DNA of 64,000 bases. Source: Spirosoma radiotolerans. Its GTDB lineage: Bacteria > Bacteroidota > Bacteroidia > Cytophagales > Spirosomataceae. Every line of letters begins with the position of its first letter. Within the stretch, counting starts at the first letter, position 1. The position numbers and the translations under genes were made by a program. This document shows, one piece after another, positions 51,807 to 60,541 of this stretch. The DNA lies in NCBI RefSeq assembly GCF_000974425.1, contig NZ_CP010429.1, forward strand, positions 3,534,001 to 3,598,000. The letters run 5' to 3'. The notes under the pieces were generated by a model. It had not been told where the DNA came from, did no database searches, and worked only from the letters and a program-made list of their open reading frames with translations.

Positions 51807-53715
51807 TCAGGGTAAGGTGGTCACCTCAATGACAGAAGCCCCATACAGCCGATGACGGGCCGGTTGAAAGTCAGCGGCTCCTGCTTTATAAATGTTTTCT
51901 ACGAACGTCTGCGGGTTTCGGTCGATCAGCGGAAACCAGCTACTTTGCACCTGAATCATGACCCGATGTCCTTTTTTAAACGTATGCAGCACGTCGGGCA
52001 ACTGAAACGTCACCTCTGTGACCTGATTCGGGATGAAGGGTTCGGGTTTTTCGAAACTGTGCCGAAACCGGCCCCGCATCACATCCGCCCTGACCAACTG
52101 CTGATAACTGGCTAATGGCGTTTGGGCGTTGGGCTGGTAGGGATGATTCGGCTCGTCGGGTGGATACACATCAATGAGCTTAACGACCCAGTCGGCGTCG
52201 CTACCCGTGGTGCTGACGTTCAACCGAACTGCAATTTCTCCACCTACTGTCAGGTTTTGGGTAAGTATGTCCGTTTGAAAGGTGAGCACATCAGCCCGCT
52301 TACTGGCAAACCGCTGATCGGCCGACATATAACTAAATAACGCACTGAAATCAGATTCGGCCGTCAGGGTCGCTTCGCTGTAAGGGACTGGATGAGCGGG
52401 GTCGCTGACATATTCCCGAAAACGGGTCGGGTTAGTAACCTGTGTACTTAGCTGCCCCGTTGGGGTTAAATACCAGCTTAGGCGGTGGCTGGCGGATGCG
52501 GGCCAGGTCGAAAACGTTTTCCAAGTCTTCAGCCCTGTATCGAACAGACAGATTTTAGGTAACCCCGTTTTGCCATCGCCAGCGCCTTTCAGGTAATGAT
52601 GAAAGAAAGGCGCTTCCAGTTCACGCTGATAATAGGTTGCCAGACTGTCGCCAAAAATACAGATCGTTATGGAGCGTATGACCGGTCTCTTCCGACCAGC
52701 CCCGGTGCCCAAACGGCCCCATCACCAGCACCAGATGCGATTCCGGGCTGTGTTGGTCAAGCGTCTTGTAAATGCTCAGGGGTCCGTACAGATCTTCGGC
52801 ATCGAACCAGCCACCAACCACCAGCACCGCAGGCCGAACCTTCCTCAGATGAGGCAGTAGGTTTCGCTCCTGCCAGAAGGTATCGTAATTGGGATGGGCC
52901 ACCGTTTGCTGCCAGAACACATTTCGGGCCAGATAGGGCTGCGCATTGGCCAGCGGCCCCAGGCCCATATGCCAGGCATATTCCGTCTGGCCTCCCGTCT
53001 GTATCCAATCAGCCATGAACCAGGGGTTGGTCGTTGGTCCGGATGGACGGTCACCGAACAGCGGATAGGCCTGTAAATAAACCTGCGTGAACGCTCCATT
53101 ATGGTGAATATCATCGCGAAAAAGGTCAGCAATGGGGGCTTGGGGCGACGAGGCCTTCAGCGCCGGATGGGCATTGATCGAACCGGCTATGGCATAAAAA
53201 CCCGCATAACTCATGCCCCACAGCCCGAACCGGCCGTTGTGATGGTGCACATGGCTGAGCAGCCAGTCAATGGTGTCGTAGGTATCAGTGCCTTCGTCGA
53301 CAGGCCCGGAGCCTGGCGATTTTGTCCGGTCGCTGACAATGGGTGTCATGTTGGTCCAGCGGCCTTCCGACGCCCAGCGCCCCCGCACATCCTGATACAC
53401 AAAAATGTACCCATCCGCCTGAAGCGTGGGCGAAGGGCCCAGGGCGGATGGGTACTGATCAGGACCATAGGGCCTGGACCCAAAGCAGGTCCGTTGCATC
53501 AGAAAGGGATAGGTATGGCCCGGAGATGCATCGCGTGGCACATACACGGCGGTATAGAGCGTAACCCCGTCGCGCATCGGTATTCGGTATTCCAGCTTCT
53601 GATACCGCTCGGCCACCGGGACAGCCGCGCATACGGAAGTAAGCAGAGATACCGACAGGAATTGAGCAAAGACGGCGGATAGGACAATGACCCGCCGGAA
53701 TAGATCTTTTATCAT
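51807..53715 (-). pseudogene. CocE/NonD family hydrolase, frameshifted
   Basis: Two frames (52621-53715 and 51807-52712) together make a normal Xaa-Pro-dipeptidyl-peptidase-like hydrolase of about 630 residues. The first has a signal peptide, the nucleophile in GMSYAGF, the Asp in GGWFDAED and the His in GPFGHRGW; the second has the C-terminal jelly roll. At the join, five A on the plus strand (52653-52657) instead of four would turn LYFGDSLATYYQ into LYFWRQSG. This single-base insertion is the only break; all catalytic residues lie before it. The start codon overlaps the MocR stop (ATGA), so the two are coupled. It may be a real pseudogene or an assembly error. Confidence 0.8.
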
Positions 53716-55154
53716 ATCAACGGCAACTGTTGGTGAATAAGCTGTCCGATGGTTTGCAGGCCCCAGGCAACGTGCTCGTCAAAAGGCAGCCCGTAACTGA
53801 GCCGCATGCAGTTGGCATACTGTGGCTGGAGGCTGAACAAACTACCGGGCATGATACTGATTTTATACGGAGCCAATTGATCAGCCAGATGCAGCGTATT
53901 CACCCTGGCATCGATTTCAACCCATAAAGTAAAGCCGCCCTGTGGCTCGCTGATGCGCGTACCGTCGGGGAAGTAGCTCCGAATGGTTTGCTGGTAGCGT
54001 TGGCAGTTGCTTTTCAGTCGCTGCCGCAGTCGGCGCAGGTGCAACTCATACCGGTCATTGGCCAGAAAATTGGCCACTGCCTGCTGGGTAATCCCTGGGG
54101 AGAAACCGGACTGGTAGCGCTTCACCTGTAGCAGCGCATCGTAATAGCGTCCGGGAGCCACCCAGCCCACCCGGTAGCCGGGGGCCAGGGTTTTACTGAC
54201 CGAGCCACACCACAAGACGAGGCCCTGTCGGTCAAAAGCTTTGCAGGGCAACGGGCGGTCAGGCGCAAAATGCAGATCGCCGTAGAGGTCATCTTCGATC
54301 AGGGGAATTTGGTGCGTCTCCATCAACTGCACCAGCCGTTGCTTATGGGCATTCGGCATACAACTGCCGAGCGGATTACTAAAGTTGGGCACCAGCAAAC
54401 AGGCTTGTATCCGACCCGACTCCAAATGGCCTTCCAGCACGTCCAGGTCAATGCCCGTCAGGGAATCTGTGGGCAGTTCGAGCACCTTCAGGCCCAGCGA
54501 GAGAATGGTCTGTAAGATACCGAAATAGATGGGGCTTTCTACAGCCACAGTATCGCCCGGCCGGACGACAGTCTTCAGGCATAGGGTGAGCGCAGCCGTG
54601 CAACCCTCCGTTGTGATAATTTCCTCATCGGTAAGTTGCCCACCCCAGTATAGGGCGTACCGGGCAATCTGCCGCCGTAGAGCCGCATTACCGGCCATTA
54701 GTTCGTACTCGATTCCGCCATGCGGGAGCTCGCGCTGGGCCTGCTGGAAAGCCTTCATTAACTTACCGACAGGCAGTAGTGAAGGAGCCGGCACACTTAA
54801 TGAAAACGGGAGCCAGCCGGGCAGCCGTTGCTGGCGCATCAGCCTCAGCAGTACGGATTCCTGATCAGACTGGCTAATTTGGTGGGCCATTGCCTGGGGC
54901 GCGGACCGGCGTGGTACCTGGCCCATCCGTTCGATCAGGGTTCGGACGTAATAGCCTGACTGGGGCCGGGCTTCCACCAACCCTTCGGCTTCCAGGCAGT
55001 AATAGGCCTGTTGTACTGTATTGATGCTGACTCCAAGCTCCTGACTGAGCATACGAACAGACGGAAGTTTATCGCCCCCGGTTAGCATACCCAACCGCAG
55101 CTTATCGCCCAGTTGCCGAGCGATCTGCTGATATTTAGGGGTAGAAAGGGCCAT
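53712..55154 (-). CDS. MocR-type regulator (GntR domain fused to aminotransferase)
   Basis: A 480-residue PLP-dependent regulator. The GntR winged helix fills residues about 1-75 (LPSVRMLSQELGVSINTVQQAY), and a class I aminotransferase-like domain follows, with the PLP Lys in GSVSKTLAPGYRVGW. Members sense PLP or an amino compound and control genes nearby, often divergent ones. Here the divergent gene is a class V aminotransferase, and the CocE/NonD hydrolase gene overlaps its stop by 4 bp. Candidate operators lie in the gap at 55206-55251. Confidence 0.92.
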   Translation of the reverse strand: MALSTPKYQQIARQLGDKLRLGMLTGGDKLPSVRMLSQELGVSINTVQQAYYCLEAEGLVEARPQSGYYVRTLIERMGQVPRRSAPQAMAHQISQSDQESVLLRLMRQQRLPGWLPFSLSVPAPSLLPVGKLMKAFQQAQRELPHGGIEYELMAGNAALRRQIARYALYWGGQLTDEEIITTEGCTAALTLCLKTVVRPGDTVAVESPIYFGILQTILSLGLKVLELPTDSLTGIDLDVLEGHLESGRIQACLLVPNFSNPLGSCMPNAHKQRLVQLMETHQIPLIEDDLYGDLHFAPDRPLPCKAFDRQGLVLWCGSVSKTLAPGYRVGWVAPGRYYDALLQVKRYQSGFSPGITQQAVANFLANDRYELHLRRLRQRLKSNCQRYQQTIRSYFPDGTRISEPQGGFTLWVEIDARVNTLHLADQLAPYKISIMPGSLFSLQPQYANCMRLSYGLPFDEHVAWGLQTIGQLIHQQLPLI

Positions 55155-55205
55155 AGTCAGTTTGGGTATAGCGATTCTGCTTTATTGAGCAAAAATAACG
55201 GTCTC

Positions 55206-55251
55206 ATCTGTACGCGTTACCATACAGATTTTGTGAAACTAAGCCGTACAG
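55206..55251. promoter_or_regulatory. Candidate MocR operator
   Basis: ATCTGTA at 55206-55212 and TACAGAT at 55223-55229 form a 7-bp inverted pair with a 10-base gap. TACAG recurs as a direct repeat at 55247-55251, 24 bases from the first copy. Direct repeats plus an inverted half-site in a divergent gap are typical of MocR/PdxR sites, so this is the most likely binding region. Confidence 0.5.
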
Positions 55252-55351
55252 TTTGACTATATCCAGCCAGCCGCGAAAAAGAAAGCTGTATGGGCTGGTA
55301 ACGCCTAAAGTGTATCTGTTTAGGGAATTGCCCGTTCACTTGTTTTGTCCC

Positions 55352-56551
55352 ATGCAATTCCAAACAACTTCCTTTCTCGATGTCGCCCGGCTGCGGGCAG
55401 ATACACCAGGCTGCCAAGAATGCCTGTTCATGAATAGTGCCGGTGCTTCCTTGATGCCGCAACCTGTTGTAACAGCGATGCGGGATTACCTTCAGCAGGA
55501 AACCCAACTGGGCGGTTATGAAGTTGAACGGTTACGAATGGGCCAGATCAACCGCTTTTATGATGAAGCGGCCCGGCTACTGAACACGAACCCCGGCAAC
55601 ATTGCCTATGCCTATAGTGCTACCGATGCCACGATTCAGGCGCTGTCGGCCATACCCTTCCGGGCGGGCGATACGATTCTGACCACTTCGAACGATTATG
55701 TCTCTAACCAACTGGCGTTTCTGTCGATGCAGCAGCGGTTGGGCATCCGGCTACTGCGGATCAATGACCTGCCCAACGGCGACCTTGATCTAACTCACCT
55801 GGAGGAGTTGATACGAACACACCGGCCGGTACTGGTCGCGGCTACCCACATACCGACGAACTCCGGTCTGGTGTTGCCTGCTGAAGAAGTGGGCAACCTC
55901 TGCCGGCAATACGGCGTCTGGTATCTGCTCGATGCGGCCCAATCGGTGGGGCAATTGCCACTCGATGTCACCCGGATTCAGCCCGACTTTCTGGTAGCAA
56001 CAGGCCGTAAGTTTCTGCGTGGCCCGCGTAACACCGGTTTTCTTTACGTATCGGATAGGGCGCTGGAGGCCGGATTGGCGCCCCTGTTCATCGACCGGCG
56101 GGCCGCTACCTGGACTGAGCCAGATACCTACGCTTTGCAGACCAGTGCCCGCCGATTTGAGCCACAGGAGATTTCGTTGCTCAGCGTTGGACTGGCCGAA
56201 GCGGTTCGGTACGCCAATCAGGTGGGCATAAAGGCTATTTCCCAACAGAACCTACGCCTGATGCACCGGCTCCGAACGGGTCTGGAATCACTCGACGGGC
56301 TGACCCTGCTGGACTGGGGCTCCCGGCAAAGCAATATCCTGACCTTTCACACGGGCCGCCAGTCGCTGCCCGCGCTGGAAGCCGCCCTCCGACACGGGCG
56401 AGTGCTTTTCACGGTCCAGTATCCCCAGGGAGCCCGGATCGATTTTCAACGAAAGGGTGTAGACTGGGTGGTCCGATTGTCGCCCCATTATTTTAATATG
56501 CTGGACGAAATAGACGAAGTGGTCAGCCTGATCGCCCGTTTTTTACGGTGA
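55352..56551 (+). CDS. Class V aminotransferase-fold PLP enzyme
   Basis: A 399-residue enzyme of the NifS/isopenicillin-N-epimerase-like group. The PLP Lys lies in LVATGRKFLRGPRNTGF near residue 245, with the Asp in YLLDAAQSVGQLPLD ahead of it; SAGASLMPQPVVTAM near the start is the usual substrate-side opening. Cysteine desulfurase, selenocysteine lyase or an amino-acid epimerase are all possible. The ATG at 55352 is preferred to an upstream start at 55253 that would read through the operator. It is divergent from the MocR regulator, its probable controller. Confidence 0.85.
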   Translation: MQFQTTSFLDVARLRADTPGCQECLFMNSAGASLMPQPVVTAMRDYLQQETQLGGYEVERLRMGQINRFYDEAARLLNTNPGNIAYAYSATDATIQALSAIPFRAGDTILTTSNDYVSNQLAFLSMQQRLGIRLLRINDLPNGDLDLTHLEELIRTHRPVLVAATHIPTNSGLVLPAEEVGNLCRQYGVWYLLDAAQSVGQLPLDVTRIQPDFLVATGRKFLRGPRNTGFLYVSDRALEAGLAPLFIDRRAATWTEPDTYALQTSARRFEPQEISLLSVGLAEAVRYANQVGIKAISQQNLRLMHRLRTGLESLDGLTLLDWGSRQSNILTFHTGRQSLPALEAALRHGRVLFTVQYPQGARIDFQRKGVDWVVRLSPHYFNMLDEIDEVVSLIARFLR

Positions 56552-56609
56552 GCCTTTTCTGCTTCAGGAAAATTTACGGTTAATTGTAAGCCATAACGCC
56601 ACGTACAGC

Positions 56610-57179
56610 ATGCAGAACGATTATTTAAAAAGTGTGATCAGCCAATTTGAGTATTATAAACTACTCGGAGAAAAAACATTGGCACAACTGCCCGACGACG
56701 CGCTTTTCTGGCATTACAACCCGGAAAGCAATAGCATTGCCATTCTGGTGAACCACCTTTGGGGGAATATGCTGAGTCGCTGGACGGATTTCCTCTCGAC
56801 TGATGGGGAGAAAGAATGGCGCGATCGGGAGGGCGAGTTTGCCAATGATAGCCAGTCCAGAGATGAACTACAGCAGAAATGGGATGAAGGCTGGCGCGTT
56901 CTTTTAGACACCCTCAACTCATTACAGGAAGATGACCTTTCCAAAATAGTCTATATCCGACATCAGGGCCATACGGTGGTGGAAGCCATCAACCGGCAGT
57001 TGGCTCATTATTCGTACCACATCGGCCAACTGGTTTTTCTGGGGAAAATGCTGGCGAAAAACTGGACGTCGCTCTCGATTCCAAGAGGTGAGTCCAGGCA
57101 ATTTAACGCCGAGAAATTCGCCCAGCCCAAACATAGAGAACATTTTACTGACGCTTATCTGAAACCGGATCACCAATAA
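56610..57179 (+). CDS. DinB-like protein (DUF1572)
   Basis: A 189-residue four-helix protein of the DinB/YfiT superfamily, DUF1572 subgroup. The metal-site histidines are probably those in ILVNHLWGNM and LAHYSYHIGQLVFLGK; the family has a three-His metal site. Roles are mostly unknown; some relatives are thiol transferases. It follows the class V aminotransferase gene by 58 bp and precedes the SnoaL gene by 10 bp. Confidence 0.85.
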   Translation: MQNDYLKSVISQFEYYKLLGEKTLAQLPDDALFWHYNPESNSIAILVNHLWGNMLSRWTDFLSTDGEKEWRDREGEFANDSQSRDELQQKWDEGWRVLLDTLNSLQEDDLSKIVYIRHQGHTVVEAINRQLAHYSYHIGQLVFLGKMLAKNWTSLSIPRGESRQFNAEKFAQPKHREHFTDAYLKPDHQ

Positions 57180-57189
57180 GCCAAAAACC

Positions 57190-57546
57190 ATGACGCAACA
57201 ACAAGCCACTCAATTTGCCGATGAATGGATCCGTGCATTTAATGCGCACGATCTGGACGCCATTCTGTCCCATTATACCGACGAGTTGGAATTTTATTCG
57301 CCTTTTATTCCGCTCCTGAAGTTCAATGAGTCAGGCCGTATCACCAGCAAGCGCGATCTGGCGCGCTATTTTCAGCTGGGCCTGACCACCTACCCCGATC
57401 TACACTTTACGTTGCATACCGTTTTTGTCGGAATCGACACCCTGGTTATTTACTACACGTCGGTCAATAACCGACTGGCCAGCGAAGTTTTCCAACTGGA
57501 TGAGATGGGTAAAGCCAGGAAGGTGTTTTGTCACTATGCCGGGTGA
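57190..57546 (+). CDS. SnoaL-like (NTF2-fold) protein
   Basis: A 118-residue NTF2-like protein: FADEWIRAFNAHDLDAILSHYTDELEF opens the domain, and HFTLHTVFVGIDTLVIYY closes it. Such proteins are small-molecule binding or isomerase-type enzymes; the substrate is unknown. It lies 10 bp after the DinB-like gene, so it is likely part of the operon headed by the class V aminotransferase. Confidence 0.88.
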   Translation: MTQQQATQFADEWIRAFNAHDLDAILSHYTDELEFYSPFIPLLKFNESGRITSKRDLARYFQLGLTTYPDLHFTLHTVFVGIDTLVIYYTSVNNRLASEVFQLDEMGKARKVFCHYAG

Positions 57547-57850
57547 AATCTACGCTAAAAACAAGTCAAAGTGCACTCACAGCATCTTTAGGAACTATGC
57601 GTTTTTCTGCCGCGCACCTGATCGACTCCTACTCACAGATAACCCATAGTGTGTCTTAAACCCATCTTGCGACCCTTGAACAAATGGCCGCTGCCATTGA
57701 GGCCTAAAATTTTGCCAAATTAGGCCCTTCCTGTTTCAGGGCACACAATAAACGGCTCAAATCGACGTTTTATACCTGTTACGTTTCGTCAAGCCTCCCC
57801 TTTTCCTGGTGAGGCTTTTTTCGTGCCTCCTACATTTTGACCAAGTAACC
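57547..57850 (+). other. Spacer with two or three hairpins
   Basis: No gene was recognised. An inverted pair GGCCTAA at 57701-57707 with TTAGGCC at 57720-57726 is followed by a GCCCT/AGGGC pair, and a terminator-like hairpin lies at 57791-57817. The run of structures could be the end of the operon before it or a small RNA of its own. Confidence 0.35.
57791..57823 (+). terminator. Intrinsic terminator
   Basis: AAGCCTC at 57791-57797 pairs with GAGGCTT at 57811-57817, and a T-run continues to about 57821. It closes the aminotransferase-DinB-SnoaL unit or a small RNA upstream. Confidence 0.7.
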
Positions 57851-58042
57851 ATGGAAGCCCAGTCTGATCAACAACCCCGGCAGCCCGACCCGACGATCGT
57901 CCTGAAACAGCAGGTGGAAGACGCAACTGATTTTCTTAGCATCTGCGATAGGCTGTCCACCGGTTATGACAGTGGCTATTATTGGGAAGACGTTCAGCGG
58001 GCTCTGCGTATTGCGGCAGGCCTGGAGAAATGGCCCGATTGA
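57851..58042 (+). CDS. Possible 63-residue hypothetical protein
   Basis: Encodes 63 residues with a plausible charged, helical make-up (QVEDATDFLSICDRLSTGYD, DVQRALRIAAGLEKW). It has no recognised domain. An alternative start at 57809 would lengthen it but lies in the terminator. It could be a real small protein or a chance frame ahead of the AraC gene; the call is weak. Confidence 0.35.
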   Translation: MEAQSDQQPRQPDPTIVLKQQVEDATDFLSICDRLSTGYDSGYYWEDVQRALRIAAGLEKWPD

Positions 58043-58136
58043 ACTGGACACCGCCTGCGGTTTAACGTGGTTAAGACCAGAATTGGGGTTTAAGCCACCT
58101 GGAGTCTATCTTGGGGCATCGTTAACAGCTACCCCC

Positions 58137-59057
58137 ATGCCTTCACTTTCTGAGAGTTCATTTCCGGCTATTAGTCCGGCCATGGCCCGCGAACGTTTCC
58201 TGATACAGGATGAATCGTGGACCAGTCGGTTTAAGCCTAACTTTAATCAGTTTATTATCTCATCGCTCGAATACGGTCGTCCCGTCATTAAACTCCCCCT
58301 CCCTCCTTCCCGAACAAGTAATCATGCGCTGTTTCTGGTAACAGCTGGCCAGCTAACGGCAACCGTAGGACAACATTCTTACACGCTTGCTGCTCAGGAC
58401 GTACTGATGGTACCAGCCATGCAGATTTTTTCGCTCATTGATATTCCCGAAAATGCCCGTGGCTTCATGTGTTTCTTCAGCAACGAGCTAGTTCTAAATT
58501 CAGCCAGTGATGTCGATTTTGACTTTCTGAAATTAACCAGCCAGCCACGCATCCCCCTGTCGATACAGCAAACGGGCTTCATTACCAACATACTTGACCG
58601 GCTCACGATTGATTATTACGAAAATGGAGCCGATAAAACCGACCTGATTCGCCCATATTTAGCCGCCCTCCTCATCGAAATCAATCGGGTTTACGTCAGC
58701 AAGGCCCCGGCTAAAATTGATGCCGGAGATCGTCTGGTCCAACGGTTCATGGACTTACTTACCGAGAGCGTTCGCGAAAAGCGATTGGTCAGCCAGTATG
58801 CCGATCAACTAAATGTTAGCCCTAACCACTTAAATAAAGTAGTTAAAGCCCATACCGGCCAGTCGCCATCTGTCTGGATCGACGAGCGTATTGTTCTGGA
58901 AACGAAAGTTTTATTGTTCCAGTCAAACCTGACGGTCGCTCAGATTGCCCTTGAAATGGGCTTCGATGATCAGTCAAGTTTTGGCAAACTATTTCGGAAG
59001 TATACACACCTCAGCCCGACCGACTTTCGGAAAATGATTGCTTTAGACCAACTTTAG
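58137..59057 (+). CDS. AraC-family transcriptional regulator
   Basis: A 306-residue regulator with an N-terminal cupin-like effector domain (about 40-150, LVTAGQLTATVGQHSYTL) and a C-terminal AraC helix-turn-helix pair (about 200-300, QLNVSPNHLNKVVKAHTG and MGFDDQSSFGKLFRKY). It is soluble. The ATG at 58137 fits the usual start; a longer frame from 57966 overlaps the small gene before it. It precedes the small membrane operon 59127-60135 by 69 bp, which it may regulate. Confidence 0.87.
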   Translation: MPSLSESSFPAISPAMARERFLIQDESWTSRFKPNFNQFIISSLEYGRPVIKLPLPPSRTSNHALFLVTAGQLTATVGQHSYTLAAQDVLMVPAMQIFSLIDIPENARGFMCFFSNELVLNSASDVDFDFLKLTSQPRIPLSIQQTGFITNILDRLTIDYYENGADKTDLIRPYLAALLIEINRVYVSKAPAKIDAGDRLVQRFMDLLTESVREKRLVSQYADQLNVSPNHLNKVVKAHTGQSPSVWIDERIVLETKVLLFQSNLTVAQIALEMGFDDQSSFGKLFRKYTHLSPTDFRKMIALDQL

Positions 59058-59126
59058 ACGAATCTGGCCTAACAGTTAATAATCGGCAGCCATGAACTTT
59101 GCGAAAATTTAACCCACTATTCATTA

Positions 59127-59591
59127 ATGGTTTACCCAATCGTTTTAGTTATTCATAATGCTTTTCGCTGGCTCGTGCTGGCCAGCCTACTGGCGGTGCT
59201 GGTCAGCGGCTATTCAGGCTGGTTAGGGGGCCGCTCCTACCGACCAGCCGACCAGACGGTACGGGTTGTGGCCACATCTATTGCGCATACACAACTGCTA
59301 ATTGGTTTTTACCTTTACGCCATTAGCCCGATTGTCAGCTATTACTGGCACTTAGGCGCGGGCACCGATGCGCCCGAGTTTAGGTTCTTTGGCTTGATTC
59401 ATATTGGGTTAATGTTCACCTCCGTCATCATAATGACCGTTGGCTCAAGCAAGGCAAAGCGGCAGACCGACGCTAAGCAGAAATTTAAGACCACGGCGAT
59501 TTATTTCACCATCGGCCTTATCCTGATTTTGATCGCTATACCCTGGCCCTTTTCGCCCTTAGCTACTCGTCCCTGGACACGAACTTTTTAA
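59127..59591 (+). CDS. Four-helix membrane hypothetical protein
   Basis: A 154-residue protein with four hydrophobic helices (about 4-28, 50-70, 87-105, 122-142). HNAFRWLVLASLLAVLVSG opens it, and histidines lie at helix ends (AHTQLL, HLGAG, IHIGLM), as in small cytochrome b-like proteins, though no haem motif can be fixed. It heads a three-gene set with a DUF3817 protein 11 bp later and a mini heavy-metal-binding protein after that. Confidence 0.7.
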   Translation: MVYPIVLVIHNAFRWLVLASLLAVLVSGYSGWLGGRSYRPADQTVRVVATSIAHTQLLIGFYLYAISPIVSYYWHLGAGTDAPEFRFFGLIHIGLMFTSVIIMTVGSSKAKRQTDAKQKFKTTAIYFTIGLILILIAIPWPFSPLATRPWTRTF

Positions 59592-59602
59592 CTGTATACA
59601 CA

Positions 59603-59926
59603 ATGACCGATACGCTGTTTAATTCGCCCAAAATTCGCCTACGGGTTGTGGGGCTGGCAGAAGGGGTTTCATACCTGCTGCTCTTATTTATTGGTGTCCC
59701 GCTGAAGCGCCTGGGCGGGCACCCGGAAGTGGTTCAACTCATTGGCCCCATTCATGGCCTACTGTTTTTGTTTTACGTATTGACGGTTATTCAGGCGAAG
59801 ACCGAATACGAATGGCCTTTGGGTAAAACGCTGTTAGCGCTAGTGGCATCGATTGTTCCGGGAGGTACCTTCTACGCAGATCATAAAATCTTTCGTCACT
59901 TACCCGGCCGGCCAACACCTCAATGA
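59603..59926 (+). CDS. DUF3817 membrane protein
   Basis: A 107-residue protein with three helices and the DUF3817 pattern: LRVVGLAEGVSYLLLLFIGVPLK, HGLLFLFYVLTVIQ and VPGGTFYADH. The family is widespread and has no assigned role. It overlaps the next gene by 4 bp (ATGA), so the two are translationally coupled. Confidence 0.82.
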   Translation: MTDTLFNSPKIRLRVVGLAEGVSYLLLLFIGVPLKRLGGHPEVVQLIGPIHGLLFLFYVLTVIQAKTEYEWPLGKTLLALVASIVPGGTFYADHKIFRHLPGRPTPQ

Positions 59927-60135
59927 CCGTACTGGTGTTTAAAACCAACATGGTTTGCGCCGGGTGCAAGCAAACCGTTACCAAGGCCTTAAGCCGTTTT
60001 GGCAATGCCATCCGCTGGACCGTCGACCTAGATGATTGCGACAAAATTCTGCGCGTAGAAACCACCCGTATCTCTCCCCATGCCATCCTTCAGGTGATGC
60101 ATGAAGCTGGTTTTATGTGTGAGGAACTAGTATAA
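59923..60135 (+). CDS. Mini heavy-metal-associated (HMA-like) protein
   Basis: A 70-residue protein with the ferredoxin-like HMA fold: the metal-binding Cys-x-x-Cys is MVCAGCKQTV at residues about 12-19, and VDLDDCDKILRVE and ILQVMHEAGFMCEEL complete the pattern. It should bind Cu(I) or Zn(II) in the cytosol, as CopZ-type chaperones do. Its start overlaps the DUF3817 stop by 4 bp. A 12-bp hairpin closes the operon. Confidence 0.75.
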   Translation: MTVLVFKTNMVCAGCKQTVTKALSRFGNAIRWTVDLDDCDKILRVETTRISPHAILQVMHEAGFMCEELV

Positions 60136-60143
60136 GTATAAAA

Positions 60144-60178
60144 CAGCAAAAGCCGGGCGGGATGCTCGGCTTTTGCTG
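60144..60178 (+). terminator. Terminator of the HMA operon
   Basis: A 12-bp perfect stem (60144-60155 with 60167-60178) with an 11-base loop, starting 9 bases after the stop codon. Confidence 0.7.
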
Positions 60179-60541
60179 GTTATGAAACTCACCAACGCAT
60201 CCTTCCTAACTGAACCTGGAAACGCCGGTTACGGCTCATGGTTAATTACCTACGATTTGACAACCAGGAAGAACTTTTAGGAAGTCATCAACCGTAACTG
60301 GCAGAAAAAAGAACGCGACAACCACAACCTTATTTTAGCAAAGCATCCCTTTACGGATGGCGGATCGTAACAAAACAACACCGTACCCACCAATCCATTA
60401 CTCATCAGTATCCTTAGGCTGCACTCATTAGCTGGGGCGAGTTAGCTGCCGATGAAATTGCAGCCCCGTTTAGTTCGGGAGCGCACAAGATCACAATTAA
60501 CTCCCGCGTAGATTGGCTTTAAAAACAGGTCAACGACCTAC
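60179..60541 (+). other. Possible decayed gene
   Basis: The frame starting ATG at 60181 reads M-K-L-T-N-A-S-F and then Y-G-S-W-L-I-T-Y-D-L, but meets several in-frame stops. Protein-like composition continues across at least the first two stops, which suggests a degenerated gene. No family was recognised, and the remnant could also be chance. Confidence 0.3.

Noticed and set aside
53101..53682. Plus-strand 193-residue frame over the CocE/NonD gene
   Set aside because: Antisense of a region with catalytic motifs.
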